From: Cellulomonas sp. PhB150
GTDB lineage: Bacteria > Actinomycetota > Actinomycetes > Actinomycetales > Cellulomonadaceae
DNA: 64,000 nucleotides
Reading direction: 5' to 3'
Assembly: GCF_003755175.1 (NCBI RefSeq)
Contig: NZ_RKHX01000003.1
Span: 124,001-188,000, forward strand
Part shown: in pieces, positions 29,543-38,578 of the stretch
Position numbering within the stretch: position 1 is the first letter of the stretch
Layout: the number at the start of each line of letters is the position of its first letter
Notes under the pieces: model-generated
What the model saw: the letters and a program-made list of their open reading frames with translations, nothing else
What the model was told of the DNA's origin: nothing
Database searches by the model: none
Program-made: the position numbers and the translations under genes

Positions 29543-30760
29543 GTGTCCGACGACTTCCCCGCCTTCGCGCCCTCTCGCGCCCGGGCCAGCACGCGCGCGA
29601 GCCGCGTGCCGGTGCCCTCGCGCGCGCCGGTGCCGGCGTCGTCGGCCTGGCGCTCGGGCGACCCCGTCGGCCGGCGCCAGTTCGCCGACCTCGGACCGTT
29701 CGCGCTCGAGTCGGGCGGCCGGCTGCCCGCCGTGCGGCTCGCGTACGAGACGTGGGGGACGCTCAACGAGGACGGCTCGAACGCGGTCCTCGTCCTGCAC
29801 GCGCTGACGGGCGACTCGCACGTGATCGGCGACGCCGACGCGGCGCACCCGACCCCCGGCTGGTGGTCGTCGATGGTCGGCCCCGCCGCCCCGATCGACA
29901 CCGACGAGTGGTTCGTCGTCGCCCCCAACGTGCTCGGCGGGTGCCAGGGCTCGACCGGCCCCGCCTCGCCCGCGCCGGACGGCCGCCCCTGGGGCAGCCG
30001 CTTCCCGATGCTCACGGTCCGCGACCAGGTCGCGGCCGAGGTGCGTCTCGCCGACCTGCTCGGCATCGACGCGTGGGCGCTGGTCATCGGCGCGTCCATG
30101 GGCGGGCTGCGCGTGCTGGAGTGGGCCGCGTCCGAGCCTCGTCGGGTCGAGGCGTTCGCCGCGATCGCGACCGCGGCGCAGACGTCGGGCGACCAGATCG
30201 CCGGCTTCCACACCCAGCTGGCCGCGATCCAGGCCGACCCCCAGTTCCGCGGCGGCGACTACTACGACGCCGAGGACGGCGACGGCCCCCACGCGGGCCT
30301 CGGCCTCGCGCGGCAGATCGCGCACCAGACGTACCGCAGCGCCTACGAGCTCGACCAGCGGTTCGGCCGCATCCCGCAGGGCGGCGAGGACCCGCTCGAG
30401 GGCGGCCGGTTCGCCGTCCAGTCCTACCTCGACCACCACGGCGACAAGATCACGCGACGCTTCGACGCCAACACCTACGTGACCCTGACGCGCTCGATGA
30501 TCACGCACGACCTGGGCCGCGACCGCGGCGGGGTCGACGCCGCGCTCGCGGCGATCACGGCGCGCGGCCTGGTCATCGCGGTCGACTCCGACCGGCTCTT
30601 CCCGCCCGCGCAGTCGGAGCGGATCGCCGCGGGCGTGCCCGGCGCCGGCCCGGTGCGCACCGTCCACTCGGACTACGGGCACGACGGCTTCCTCATCGAG
30701 GAGGACCAGGTGGGACGGCACGTCTCGGAGTTCCTGCGGGACTCCGTCCGCAGCCGCTGA
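29543..30760 (+). CDS. metX: Homoserine O-acetyltransferase
   Basis: A 405-aa alpha/beta-hydrolase-fold enzyme that acetylates homoserine with acetyl-CoA. The nucleophile is Ser about 185 in IGASMGGLRVLEW; the acid is in VIAVDSDRLFPP; the histidine is in YGHDGFLIEE. Further family signatures are RLAYETWGTLN, LHALTGDSHV and NVLGGCQGSTGP. The N-terminal 40 residues are a variable Arg/Pro/Ser extension. The GTG at 29543 is preferred over the TTG at 29534 because it lies 7 nt after TAGATT. Confidence 0.95.
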   Translation: MSDDFPAFAPSRARASTRASRVPVPSRAPVPASSAWRSGDPVGRRQFADLGPFALESGGRLPAVRLAYETWGTLNEDGSNAVLVLHALTGDSHVIGDADAAHPTPGWWSSMVGPAAPIDTDEWFVVAPNVLGGCQGSTGPASPAPDGRPWGSRFPMLTVRDQVAAEVRLADLLGIDAWALVIGASMGGLRVLEWAASEPRRVEAFAAIATAAQTSGDQIAGFHTQLAAIQADPQFRGGDYYDAEDGDGPHAGLGLARQIAHQTYRSAYELDQRFGRIPQGGEDPLEGGRFAVQSYLDHHGDKITRRFDANTYVTLTRSMITHDLGRDRGGVDAALAAITARGLVIAVDSDRLFPPAQSERIAAGVPGAGPVRTVHSDYGHDGFLIEEDQVGRHVSEFLRDSVRSR

Positions 30761-30794
30761 CCCCTTTCACCCCGCGCGGAGCCCGTCCGCCGTG

Positions 30795-30800
30795 CAGGAT
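30795..30800 (+). promoter_or_regulatory. -10 element CAGGAT before the DinB-like gene
   Basis: CAGGAT sits 7 nt before the GTG at 30808 with no ribosome site, matching the leaderless pattern seen elsewhere in the window. Confidence 0.45.
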
Positions 30801-30807
30801 GAGTGCC

Positions 30808-31530
30808 GTGAGCGTCACCATCGCCGAGGCCTCGTCGGCCCTTCATGCCCAGTGGGACCGTCTGCGCACGTGGGTCGGTGCGGTCGTCGACGAGGACGTC
30901 GCCGCCGAGCCGTCCGTGCTCGAGGGCTGGACCGTCGCCGAGCTCGTCGCCCACCTGGGCCGGGCGATGGACGCGCTCGCCGTGTGCACGCCGCTGCCCG
31001 CCGACACGATCCCGTTCACGCTCGCCGAGTACCTGGGCACCTACGTCGCACGCGCCGCCGACATCGCCGAGACCACCCGCGAGCTGGCCACCCAGATCGC
31101 CGACGACCCGCTGCGATGGGTCGACGAGCAGGCCGCGAACGCGTTCCGGCAGCTCGACGCGCTCGGCCCCGCGGACGTCGTCGTCCAGGCGCGCCGCGGC
31201 CCGGTCACGCTCTCGACGATGACGGTCTCCCGTGTCATCGAGCTCGTCGTGCACGCCGACGACCTCGCGCGGTCCGTCCACCGCGTCGCCGGGTCAGGCT
31301 CGGGTCCCGACCCGATCGACCCCGCCGCGCTGACCCTCGTCGCGGACACGCTGCTCGGCATCGTCGTCGCGCGCGGCGGCTGGGACCTCGAGGTCGCCGA
31401 CGAGCGGCGCTGGCTGCGGCTGGCCGCGGGCCGGACCCCGTACGACGTCGACGAGCTGGCCCGCGCGCTGCAGGCCCGGTACACCTCCGAGGGCGTCCCG
31501 GACCTCGGCCGGATGCTGCCCGTCCTCTAG
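30808..31530 (+). CDS. Maleylpyruvate isomerase/DinB-like mycothiol-dependent protein
   Basis: A 240-aa protein of the actinobacterial MDMPI N-terminal family, a four-helix DinB-type bundle. Family features are LEGWTVAELVAHLGRAMDAL (metal His in AHLGR), and VSRVIELVVHADDLARSVH, with His and Asp in the second metal motif. Members are mycothiol-dependent transferases or isomerases; the substrate is unknown here. GTG 30808 fits the leaderless spacing; ATG 30799 is an alternative. Its stop shares the palindromic CTAG with the convergent DUF5995 gene. Confidence 0.85.
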   Translation: MSVTIAEASSALHAQWDRLRTWVGAVVDEDVAAEPSVLEGWTVAELVAHLGRAMDALAVCTPLPADTIPFTLAEYLGTYVARAADIAETTRELATQIADDPLRWVDEQAANAFRQLDALGPADVVVQARRGPVTLSTMTVSRVIELVVHADDLARSVHRVAGSGSGPDPIDPAALTLVADTLLGIVVARGGWDLEVADERRWLRLAAGRTPYDVDELARALQARYTSEGVPDLGRMLPVL

Positions 31531-32216
31531 GCCGCGACCAGCAGCTGGCGACCGACGAGGCCCACCGTCCGCGACAGCGCGTCGCGCGCGGCGTCGGCCA
31601 CGAACCCCATGTCCCGCACCGCCCACAGCGTGAGCGCGGAGGCCCACGCGGCGTCGCGCGCCTTGTCGATCGAGAAGTTCGAGACGAGGTCGGCCACGGG
31701 CGACAGCGGCGCGCCCGCGCGGACGACGTGCTGGTCGAGGAACGACTGGCGGATCGGGCGCACCACCTCGGCCAGGACGTCATTCACCCGCTCGAAGTCC
31801 GCGTGGATGCCCGGGCTCGTCGGGTGGGTGCCGCGGGCCTCGCACGTGGCCACGACCGCGAGCGCGAGGTCGTGGTTGATGTGCGCGTTCATCCCCGCGA
31901 GCGCGAACTGCACGGGCAGGATCCCCCGCGTGCCGCGGCGCTCGACGAGCGGCGCCCACGCCCGGTTCACGCGCCGGCCCGCGTCCAGGTCGCGCGGGAC
32001 GTCGAGGAACAGGCCGGCGAACCGCACGTCGAGGTCCTCGACGAAGGCCGGATCGCCGAAGGTGGTGTCGGTGACCCGCAGCGCGACGAGCGCGGTGACC
32101 CGCCGGTAGACGTCGAGGAACACGCCGAGGCCGTCGTCGCGCGACCACCCCGCCCGGACCTGATCCATCGTCACGACGACCTGCCCGACTGCCGCCGACC
32201 CCACGACCTTCCCCAT
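31527..32216 (-). CDS. DUF5995 family protein
   Basis: A 229-aa soluble protein. The N-terminal GQVVVTMDQVRAGW and FLDVYRRVTALVALRV, and the conserved central ALAGMNAHINHDLALAV, match DUF5995. The NAHINHDL motif holds two histidines and an aspartate that could bind a metal. Function unknown. The ATG at 32216 includes the conserved first helix, which supports it over the inner ATG at 32168. It is convergent with the DinB-like gene, overlapping by 4 nt. Confidence 0.8.
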   Translation of the reverse strand: MGKVVGSAAVGQVVVTMDQVRAGWSRDDGLGVFLDVYRRVTALVALRVTDTTFGDPAFVEDLDVRFAGLFLDVPRDLDAGRRVNRAWAPLVERRGTRGILPVQFALAGMNAHINHDLALAVVATCEARGTHPTSPGIHADFERVNDVLAEVVRPIRQSFLDQHVVRAGAPLSPVADLVSNFSIDKARDAAWASALTLWAVRDMGFVADAARDALSRTVGLVGRQLLVAA

Positions 32217-32265
32217 GGACCCACCATGCCGACTCGGCGGCCCCGCGACCAGGGGCTGGGCCCGT

Positions 32266-32271
32266 TAGGTT
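32266..32271 (+). promoter_or_regulatory. -10 element TAGGTT of the leaderless oxidoreductase gene
   Basis: TAGGTT ends exactly 7 nt before the GTG at 32279. Confidence 0.55.
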
Positions 32272-32278
32272 GGGGAGC

Positions 32279-33220
32279 GTGATCGCTGCCTACGCCGCCA
32301 GGTTCGCCGACGATGCCGTCTCGGGTCTGGAGGTGGGCTCGCGTCCGGATCCCGTCGCGCGCGAGGGGTGGAGCGTCGTGGACGTGCGCGCCGCCGCCCT
32401 CAACCACCACGACCTGTGGTCGCTGCGCGGCGTCGGCCTGCGCGCCGAGCAGCTGCCGATGGTCCTGGGGACCGATGCCGCCGGGGTCACCGCCGACGGG
32501 CGCGAGGTCGTCGTGCACGGTGTGATCGGCGGCGTCGGGACCGACGAGCCGCGCTCGCTGCTGTCCGAGCGGTACGACGGCACCCTCGCCGAGCGGGTCG
32601 CGGTCCCCACCTGGAACCTCGTCGACAAGCCGGCCGAGCTCTCGTTCGTCGAGGCCGCGTGCCTGCCCACGGCCTGGCTCACCGCGTACCGGATGCTGTT
32701 CACGTCCGGCGGCGCGGCTCCGGGGCACCGCGTGCTGGTCCAGGGTGCGGGCGGCGGGCTGGCCACCGCGGCGATCCTGCTCGGCGCCGCTGCGGGCCTC
32801 GAGGTGATCGTCACGTCGCGGTCCCCCGAGCGCCGCGAGCGCGCGCTCGCGCTGGGCGCCGCGGCCGCCGTCGAGTCCGGGGCGCGGGTGCCGCGCGTGG
32901 ACCTCGTGCTCGAGAGCGTCGGGCAGGCGACGTGGTCGCACTCGGTCCGCTCGGTGAAGCCAGGCGGCACGATCGTCGTCGCGGGCGCCACGAGCGGCGA
33001 CGCCTCGCCGGCCGAGCTGACCCGCATCTTCTTCACGGAGATCACGATCAAGGGCGCCACGATGGGCTCGCGCGACGACCTGGCGCACCTGCTTGCGTTC
33101 CTCGCGCGCACCGGCGTCCGACCCCTCGTCGACTCGACGTACGCCCTGGCCGACGCGCGCGCGGCGCTCGGGAAGCTGGCGAAGGGCGAGCAGTTCGGCA
33201 AGATCGTCGTGACGCCCTAG
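32279..33220 (+). CDS. MDR-family zinc-binding dehydrogenase / quinone oxidoreductase
   Basis: A 313-aa medium-chain dehydrogenase/reductase. The GroES-like N-terminal domain (VVDVRAAALNHHDLW; PMVLGTDAAGVT) is followed by the Rossmann domain with VLVQGAGGGLATAAILLGAAAG and ending KLAKGEQFGKIVVTP. The structural-zinc cysteine cluster of true alcohol dehydrogenases is absent, which favours the quinone oxidoreductase/YhdH side. It likely uses NADPH. The GTG at 32279 fits the leaderless spacing. A hydrolase follows after 16 bp and may be co-transcribed. Confidence 0.88.
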   Translation: MIAAYAARFADDAVSGLEVGSRPDPVAREGWSVVDVRAAALNHHDLWSLRGVGLRAEQLPMVLGTDAAGVTADGREVVVHGVIGGVGTDEPRSLLSERYDGTLAERVAVPTWNLVDKPAELSFVEAACLPTAWLTAYRMLFTSGGAAPGHRVLVQGAGGGLATAAILLGAAAGLEVIVTSRSPERRERALALGAAAAVESGARVPRVDLVLESVGQATWSHSVRSVKPGGTIVVAGATSGDASPAELTRIFFTEITIKGATMGSRDDLAHLLAFLARTGVRPLVDSTYALADARAALGKLAKGEQFGKIVVTP

Positions 33221-33236
33221 CAAACCCGGAGGAGCC

Positions 33237-34205
33237 GTGCCGCTGGAGTGGAAGCCGGACGTCCTGGGCGACGGCTACGAGGTAGCGACGCTCGACCTCG
33301 CGCCGGACGACGAGGGCGCCGTCGTCGCGAGCCTCGTGCGCTACGTGCCGTCCGCACCCGAGCCCGTGCGGCCCTCGCGCGCCGTCGTCTACATCCACGG
33401 CTGGTCCGACTACTTCTTCCAGACGGGCCTCGCCGAGTACTGGCACGCGCGGGGCGCCGCGTTCTACGCGCTGGACCTGCGCAAGTACGGCCGCAGCCTG
33501 CGCCCGCACCAGACGCCCGGGTACGTCGACGACCTGTCGGCCTACCGCGAGGACATCGGTGCCGCGCTGTCCGTCGTGCGCGCCGAGGTCGGCCACTACG
33601 GGCGGATCATGCTCAACGGCCACTCGACCGGCGGGCTGGTCGCGGTGCTGTGGGCGCACCACTACCCCGGCACCGTCGACGGGCTCGTCCTGAACAGCCC
33701 CTGGCTGGAGCTGCAGGGCTCCTCGGTCCTGCGCCACCTGTCCGGCCCTGCCGTCGCCCAGCTCGCGCGCTTCCAGCCCAAGACGCCGCTGCCGAACATC
33801 GACCCGGGGTACTACAACCGCACGCTCAGCCTCGACAGCGGCGGCGAGTGGACGTTCGACACCACATGGCGACCCACGCCGTCGTTCCCCGTGCGCGCGG
33901 GGTGGCTGCGCGCGGTGATGACGGGGCACGCGCAGGTCGCCCGTGGGCTGAGCATCCAGGTGCCGATCCTCATGCTCGCGTCCGCCCGGTCGCTCATCAG
34001 CCCGCGGTGGAGCGAGGAGATGCGCGGTGCGGACATCGTGCTGGAGGTCGACCAGCTCGCGCGGCGGGCCGTCCAGCTCGGCTCGCACGTGACCGTCGTG
34101 CGGATCGACGGCGGGCTGCACGACCTGACGCTGTCGGCGCGGCCTGCGCGCGAGCGGTTCTACGCCGAGATCGACCGGTGGACGGCGGCGTACGGCTGGG
34201 GCTGA
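33237..34205 (+). CDS. Alpha/beta hydrolase (serine lysophospholipase-like)
   Basis: A 322-aa cytoplasmic alpha/beta hydrolase. The oxyanion region is VVYIHGWSDYFFQ, the nucleophile S130 in NGHSTGGLVA, and the C-terminal His in IDGGLHDLTLSA. The acid is probably in the ASARSLISPRW or VVRIDG region. It resembles the lysophospholipase/monoacylglycerol lipase group (DLRKYGRSLRPHQTPGYVDDL). The GTG start has GGAGGAG upstream. It is 16 bp after the oxidoreductase, suggesting a two-gene operon. Confidence 0.87.
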   Translation: MPLEWKPDVLGDGYEVATLDLAPDDEGAVVASLVRYVPSAPEPVRPSRAVVYIHGWSDYFFQTGLAEYWHARGAAFYALDLRKYGRSLRPHQTPGYVDDLSAYREDIGAALSVVRAEVGHYGRIMLNGHSTGGLVAVLWAHHYPGTVDGLVLNSPWLELQGSSVLRHLSGPAVAQLARFQPKTPLPNIDPGYYNRTLSLDSGGEWTFDTTWRPTPSFPVRAGWLRAVMTGHAQVARGLSIQVPILMLASARSLISPRWSEEMRGADIVLEVDQLARRAVQLGSHVTVVRIDGGLHDLTLSARPARERFYAEIDRWTAAYGWG

Positions 34206-34215
34206 GAGCCTCTTA

Positions 34216-34254
34216 TCTTTCGGGGTTGTCAAAGACGTATCGACCCCGCATCTC
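34216..34254 (+). promoter_or_regulatory. PadR gene promoter and possible autorepressor site
   Basis: TCTTT (34216-34220) and AAAGA (34231-34235) form an inverted repeat around a 10-nt spacer. TTGTCA (34226-34231) and CATCTC (34249-34254) are 17 nt apart and could be -35 and -10. CGTATCGA also occurs twice in the leader, near 34236 and 34284. PadR regulators commonly repress their own gene. Confidence 0.4.
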
Positions 34255-34321
34255 GGGGCATCCCGGACCCCCGTAGCGAGGCGCGTATCGAGCGCCCCAC
34301 ACACTTCCGAGGAGACACACC

Positions 34322-35065
34322 ATGAAGCACGACCACTACCCCCACATCCCGGGCGACCGCCGCGAGCGCGGCCCGCGTCGTCCCGACGTCACCGACCCGA
34401 TCACCGGCCGCCAGGACGGTCGCCGCTGGCGGCCCGAGGGCTCCGGTCCCGGGTTGGGCTTCGGCTTCGGCCCCGGCTTCGGCGGCCCGCGCGGCCCCCA
34501 TGGCTCGCGCTCCGGCGGGTTCGACGGCATCCAGGAGGACCTCGAGCACGCGTTCGGTCCCCGCGGTCGTGGCCGCGGCCCCGGTCGCGGACCCGGCCGA
34601 CGAGCTGGGCGCGGCGACATCCGCGCCGCCGTCCTGATCCTGCTCTCCGAGCAGCCCATGCACGGCTACCAGCTGATCCAGGAGATCGCGCAGCGGTCCG
34701 ACGGTCGCTGGCGCCCCTCGCCGGGCGCCATCTACCCGGCGTTGGCCCTGCTGGAGGACGAGGGCCTCGTCGTCATCACCGCCGACGCCGGCCGCAAGCT
34801 CGCCTCCCTCACCGAGGCCGGCACGGCCTACGTCACCGAGAACGCCGCCGAGCTCGGCTCCCCGTTCGAGGACGCGCAGACCCGCCCGGGCCACCCCGGC
34901 CGCCCCCTGCGCGAGGCGCTCGAGGCTCTCGGCGCCGCTGCGGGCCAGGTCGGCCGCACCGGCACGGACGAGCAGGCCACGGCGGCCCTGGCGGTCCTCG
35001 ACCGCGCCCGCCGCGACCTCTACCTCATCCTGGCCGGCGAGCCCTCCACCCCCACGGACTCCTAG
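34322..35065 (+). CDS. PadR-family transcriptional regulator with Gly/Arg/Pro-rich N-terminus
   Basis: A 247-aa regulator. The first 95 residues are low-complexity ([34 protein letters not shown]) and probably disordered. The PadR winged helix follows at about 97-180: DIRAAVLILLSEQPMHGYQLIQEI, the wing region WRPSPGAIYPALALLEDEGLV, and ITADAGRKLASLTEAG. The C-terminal part (DEQATAALAVLDRARRDLYLIL) is the dimer helix. The start follows GAGGAG. No obvious target gene, such as an ABC transporter, lies next to it. Confidence 0.9.
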   Translation: MKHDHYPHIPGDRRERGPRRPDVTDPITGRQDGRRWRPEGSGPGLGFGFGPGFGGPRGPHGSRSGGFDGIQEDLEHAFGPRGRGRGPGRGPGRRAGRGDIRAAVLILLSEQPMHGYQLIQEIAQRSDGRWRPSPGAIYPALALLEDEGLVVITADAGRKLASLTEAGTAYVTENAAELGSPFEDAQTRPGHPGRPLREALEALGAAAGQVGRTGTDEQATAALAVLDRARRDLYLILAGEPSTPTDS

Positions 35066-35140
35066 TCCCACCGCCGCGGCGCCCACCCCACCAGGGCTGG
35101 GCGCCGCAGCCATGTCCACCCTCGACCCCAACCGCCGCCG

Positions 35141-35498
35141 GTCGACATCCCGGCGACGACCGGTGGCCCACGCACGCTTCCGGGCCGCCAACCACGCGCA
35201 ACCCACCCCTCGGCAGCGGCCCGGGCGGCGACCAGGTCGTGGCGCACGCTTCCAGCCCGCGAAACGTGCACAACCACCTGGTCGACAGCCCTCGCCCCCG
35301 CCGAACCCGAGGTTGCGGGCGGTTGCCGGCCCCCAACTTCGGCCTCGGCCGCCGCAGGTCGACCATCGCGGCGTCGACCGGTGGCCTACGCACGCTTCCG
35401 CCCTGGCTTCCGGGCACAACCCACCCCTCGGCAGCGGCCCGCGCGGCGACCTGGCCGCTGCGCACGCTTCCAGCCCGCGAATCGTGCACAACCACCTG
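35141..35498. repeat. Imperfect tandem duplication with 217-bp period
   Basis: Two units of about 140 bp (35141-35280 and 35358-35498) share most of their sequence, including ACCCACCCCTCGGCAGCGGC and GCGCACGCTTCCAGCCCGCG. Within each unit the block beginning GCACGCTTCC occurs twice about 71-73 bp apart, giving four copies. No convincing gene was found in 35066-35530; open frames here are short, Arg/Trp/Gly-rich and show no conserved domain. Confidence 0.8.
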
Positions 35499-35530
35499 CT
35501 CGCCGAGCCCGACGCGGCGGCTGGAACCCG

Positions 35531-35998
35531 TCAGGCCAGGTGGGTGGCGAGGCGGGTGAGGAAGGTGGACTGGCCCGTGACCAGGAGGGGGGCAGCCACC
35601 TCCGGGGTCAGCCAGGCGGCGCGGTCGAGCTCGGGGACCTCGAGCTGGCGGCCCGAGCGGGGTGGCCACTCGACGACCGCGACGTTGCTGACGATGGTCG
35701 CCACGTCGAGCGAGCCCCGGCGGGCCCAGCAGCGCACGATCTTTCCGCTGCGCTGCCGGATCTCGCCGAGGTCGATGTCCGGCTCGGACGACGAGGGAGC
35801 GGCGACGCCAATCTCCTCGGCGAACTCGCGCAGGGCCGCGGCGTGAGCATCCTCGTCGGGCTCGATCTCGCCCTTGGGGATCGTCCACGCGCCGGCCTCC
35901 TTGCGCGCCCAGAAGGGTCCGCCCATGTGCCCGACGAGCACCTCGATGCCCTCCTCCGCGGGACGGTAGAGCAGCAGTGCGGCCGACGTGCGGGGCAC
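35531..35998 (-). CDS. NUDIX hydrolase
   Basis: A 155-aa NUDIX protein. The box is complete: GEIEPDEDAHAAALREFAEE followed by IG, with the RE and EE residues in place. The pattern ALLLYR near the N-terminus, GGPFWARKEAGAWTIPKGE and RCWARRGSLD resembles the actinobacterial group annotated as NTP pyrophosphohydrolases that include oxidative-damage responders. The substrate cannot be told. It starts 4 nt after the alcohol dehydrogenase stop, so the two are co-transcribed. Confidence 0.9.
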   Translation of the reverse strand: MPRTSAALLLYRPAEEGIEVLVGHMGGPFWARKEAGAWTIPKGEIEPDEDAHAAALREFAEEIGVAAPSSSEPDIDLGEIRQRSGKIVRCWARRGSLDVATIVSNVAVVEWPPRSGRQLEVPELDRAAWLTPEVAAPLLVTGQSTFLTRLATHLA

Positions 35999-36002
35999 GG
36001 CG

Positions 36003-37046
36003 TCAGATCGTCGCGGTGTCGATCACGAAGCGGTAGCGCACCTTGCTGGCCACGACGCGCTCGTAGGCGTCGCCCACCTCGTCGGCCGAGATCGTCTCGA
36101 TGACGGAGCCGATGCCGTGCTCGGCGCAGAAGTCGAGCATCTCCTGGGTCTCCGCGATGCCGCCGATGTTCGAGCCCGCCAGCGACCGGCGCGCACCGGT
36201 GAGCGAGAACACCCGGAAGTCCTGCGGCTTCTCGGGCAGCCCGACGAAGACGAACGAGCCATCCAGTCGCAGCAGGCCCAGGTACGCGTCGAGGTCCAGG
36301 TCGGCCGAGACGGTCGAGATGATGAGGTCGAACGAGCGGCGCAGCTCCCGGAACGTGGCCCTCTCGCTCGTCGCGAAGTAGTGGTCCGCGCCCAGCCGGA
36401 GGCCGTCCTCCTGCTTGGACAGCGACTGGCTCAGCACCGTGACCTCGGCGCCCATCGCGTGCGCGATCTGCACGGCCATGTGCCCCAGCCCGCCCATGCC
36501 GACGACGGCCACGCGCGACCCCGGCCCGACCTCGTGGTGGCGCAGCGGCGAGTAGGTGGTGATGCCGGCGCACAGCAGCGGCGCGGCCACGTCGAGCTCG
36601 AGCGCGTCGGGGATGCGCAGCGTGTAGGCCTCGTCGACGACGATCTGCGTGCTGTACCCGCCGAACGTGTGCTCGCCGTCGTAGAACTTGCCGTTGTAGG
36701 TGGCCACCATGCCGCGCAGGCAGAACTGCTCCTCGCCGGCGAGGCAGTTCTCGCACTCCCGGCAGGAGTCGACGAAGCAGCCGACGCCCACCCGGTCGCC
36801 CACCGAGTAGCGCGTGACGGAGGAGCCGACCTCGCTCACCACGCCCGCGATCTCGTGCCCGGGGACCATGGGGAAGATCCCGGCGCCCCACTCCGCGCGC
36901 GCCTGGTGGATGTCCGAGTGGCAGATGCCCGCGTACGCGATGTCGATCCGGACGTCGTGCTCGCGCACGTCGCGGCGCTCGATCGTCGTGCGCTCGAACG
37001 GCGCGCCGGCGGTGGGGACGGACAGGGCAGGGACGACGACGGGCAC
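36003..37046 (-). CDS. Zinc-dependent NADP(H) alcohol dehydrogenase (cinnamyl-alcohol/AdhC type)
   Basis: A 347-aa zinc alcohol dehydrogenase. Catalytic zinc ligands are in [11 protein letters not shown] and VPGHEIAG plus C159-type cysteine in [12 protein letters not shown]. The structural zinc cysteines are in [20 protein letters not shown]. The Rossmann motif is [17 protein letters not shown]. The RADHYF..-like [19 protein letters not shown] favours NADP. The GTG start has GGAGG upstream. It probably reduces or oxidises aliphatic and aromatic aldehydes. It lies between the RAMA-domain gene and the NUDIX gene. Confidence 0.93.
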   Translation of the reverse strand: MPVVVPALSVPTAGAPFERTTIERRDVREHDVRIDIAYAGICHSDIHQARAEWGAGIFPMVPGHEIAGVVSEVGSSVTRYSVGDRVGVGCFVDSCRECENCLAGEEQFCLRGMVATYNGKFYDGEHTFGGYSTQIVVDEAYTLRIPDALELDVAAPLLCAGITTYSPLRHHEVGPGSRVAVVGMGGLGHMAVQIAHAMGAEVTVLSQSLSKQEDGLRLGADHYFATSERATFRELRRSFDLIISTVSADLDLDAYLGLLRLDGSFVFVGLPEKPQDFRVFSLTGARRSLAGSNIGGIAETQEMLDFCAEHGIGSVIETISADEVGDAYERVVASKVRYRFVIDTATI

Positions 37047-37082
37047 AGCAGACCTCCGGACGATGACGGGAAGGCGCCGGGC

Positions 37083-38426
37083 TCAGCTCGTGGTGAAGCC
37101 CGTCGCCTCACCCAGTGTCGGGCCGCCGTCGCCGATGCGCCACGCGCGCCAGCCGTCGACGCCGCTGTCCGACCCGATCGCCGCCGACGCCGCGTGGCTC
37201 GGGTCGGCAAAGACCTGGCCGGCCGTCAGCTGGATGAGGCCGTCGTTGCGGAGCATCGCCACGACGCGCTGGTTGCGGCGCTCGCGGTACCAGACGAGCG
37301 TCGTCATCGCCCGTCGCTGCTTCGCCAGCGTGGCCAGCTGCGGGTGCGGGACGTCGACGAGGCCTGCGGGCGAGTTCGGCGGGAGGGCCGGCTTGGGCGC
37401 GCGGTTGACCGGTGCGGGCTCGACGAGCTCGTGCACCGGCGGTGCCGGCGCGGTGGGCGCGGGGTTGGTCGTCGCCGCGGCCGTGGGGGCCGAGTTCATC
37501 GGCCCGGACGGCGTGGGCCGGGAGGGCGTGGGCTCGGGCGCGCCGGTGACGACCGGCTGGTCGACCGGCTGGGGGTCCGGCGCGGACGCGGCGGCGGGGG
37601 CCGCCGCCGCCACGACGGCCGTCGGCTGCGTGCTCGTCGTCCGGGGCGTCATCACGGTCGGGGCTGCGGGGCGCGGCATCGGGGGCGCGGACGGGACAGC
37701 CCGCAGCTCACCGGAGGACACCGGGTCGGCCCACGGCCGGCTCGGGTTGGGCGGGAGCGCACGACGCTCGGGCTCGTAGGCCATCGCGGACGCGAAGGTC
37801 GACTCGCTCGCACGGACGAGGCGCAGGGCGGTCGGCTCGACGGCGCGACGGCTCCCCTCGTGCTGCGCGAGCGGGGACACGTCGATGAGCCGACGGTCGT
37901 CACCGCCGCGCACCACCCCGACCTGCAGGATGTCGACGTGGCGGCCCGGGCCGCGCAGGAAGCCGAGCGTGTCCGACGCCTCGGCGGCGACCTCGGAGCA
38001 CAGCAGGATGAGCCGCACGCCCTCGCGACGGCTGGTCTGGGCGCCGAAGGCGACCTGCTCGCGGAAGGCGGCGAACTCGACCCCGAACCGGCTCGGGTCC
38101 GCGTGGTAGGCCCGGGTGAGGTCCGTCGTGGTCATCCGGGCGGCGGAGCCCGCGTGCCGCAGCGCGCTCACCACGGCGTCGTCGTCGACGACCTGCACGA
38201 TCTCGACGACGACGGGCCGACCCGTCGCGTCGAGCGCGAGCAGTGCCGGCAGGGACGCGTGCTCCGGCGCGCCGGTCCGCGAGCGCACGGGGAACAGGGG
38301 CTCCCCGGCGATCGCCGTGAGGTGGTGGGTGAGCAGGGACTCGCACTCCTGCGTGAACGACCCGGCCAGCGGCTGCATCGGCTGGACGAGGCGCGGACGG
38401 CCCTCGTCGAGCTCGAAGATCGGCAT
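37083..38426 (-). CDS. RAMA-domain protein with a degenerate nuclease-like N-terminus
   Basis: A 447-aa protein. Residues about 20-195 look like a PD-(D/E)XK/NucS-type core: a variable helix, then LPALLALDATGRPVVVEIVQ with D66 and E75, then DDAVVSALRHAGSAAR. The usual lysine of the ExK motif is missing (E75-I-V), so nuclease activity is doubtful. A disordered Pro/Ala/Thr linker covers about 225-355. The C-terminal 75 residues match the RAMA domain (VVAMLRNDGLIQL; FADPSHAASAAIG; DGWRAWRI), found fused to restriction-modification enzymes. It may recognise DNA or modified bases. Confidence 0.7.
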   Translation of the reverse strand: MPIFELDEGRPRLVQPMQPLAGSFTQECESLLTHHLTAIAGEPLFPVRSRTGAPEHASLPALLALDATGRPVVVEIVQVVDDDAVVSALRHAGSAARMTTTDLTRAYHADPSRFGVEFAAFREQVAFGAQTSRREGVRLILLCSEVAAEASDTLGFLRGPGRHVDILQVGVVRGGDDRRLIDVSPLAQHEGSRRAVEPTALRLVRASESTFASAMAYEPERRALPPNPSRPWADPVSSGELRAVPSAPPMPRPAAPTVMTPRTTSTQPTAVVAAAAPAAASAPDPQPVDQPVVTGAPEPTPSRPTPSGPMNSAPTAAATTNPAPTAPAPPVHELVEPAPVNRAPKPALPPNSPAGLVDVPHPQLATLAKQRRAMTTLVWYRERRNQRVVAMLRNDGLIQLTAGQVFADPSHAASAAIGSDSGVDGWRAWRIGDGGPTLGEATGFTTS

Positions 38427-38578
38427 GCAGTCCTGGCCTTCCTGCGCGGGTGCTCGCGCGCCTCGGTCGCCCGTCAGCTCGTCGTCGCGAACCCGGCGAA
38501 GCACACTCTGGCACAGCGCGCCACCGGAGTCAGCCCGCCGGATGGGTACCGGCGGGACGAGATCCGTCACACCTCGGG

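Noticed and set aside
35062..35277. Short minus-strand frame inside the 217-bp repeat as a gene
   Set aside because: Trp/Arg/Gly-rich, no ribosome site, and the second repeat copy does not keep a convincing parallel product.
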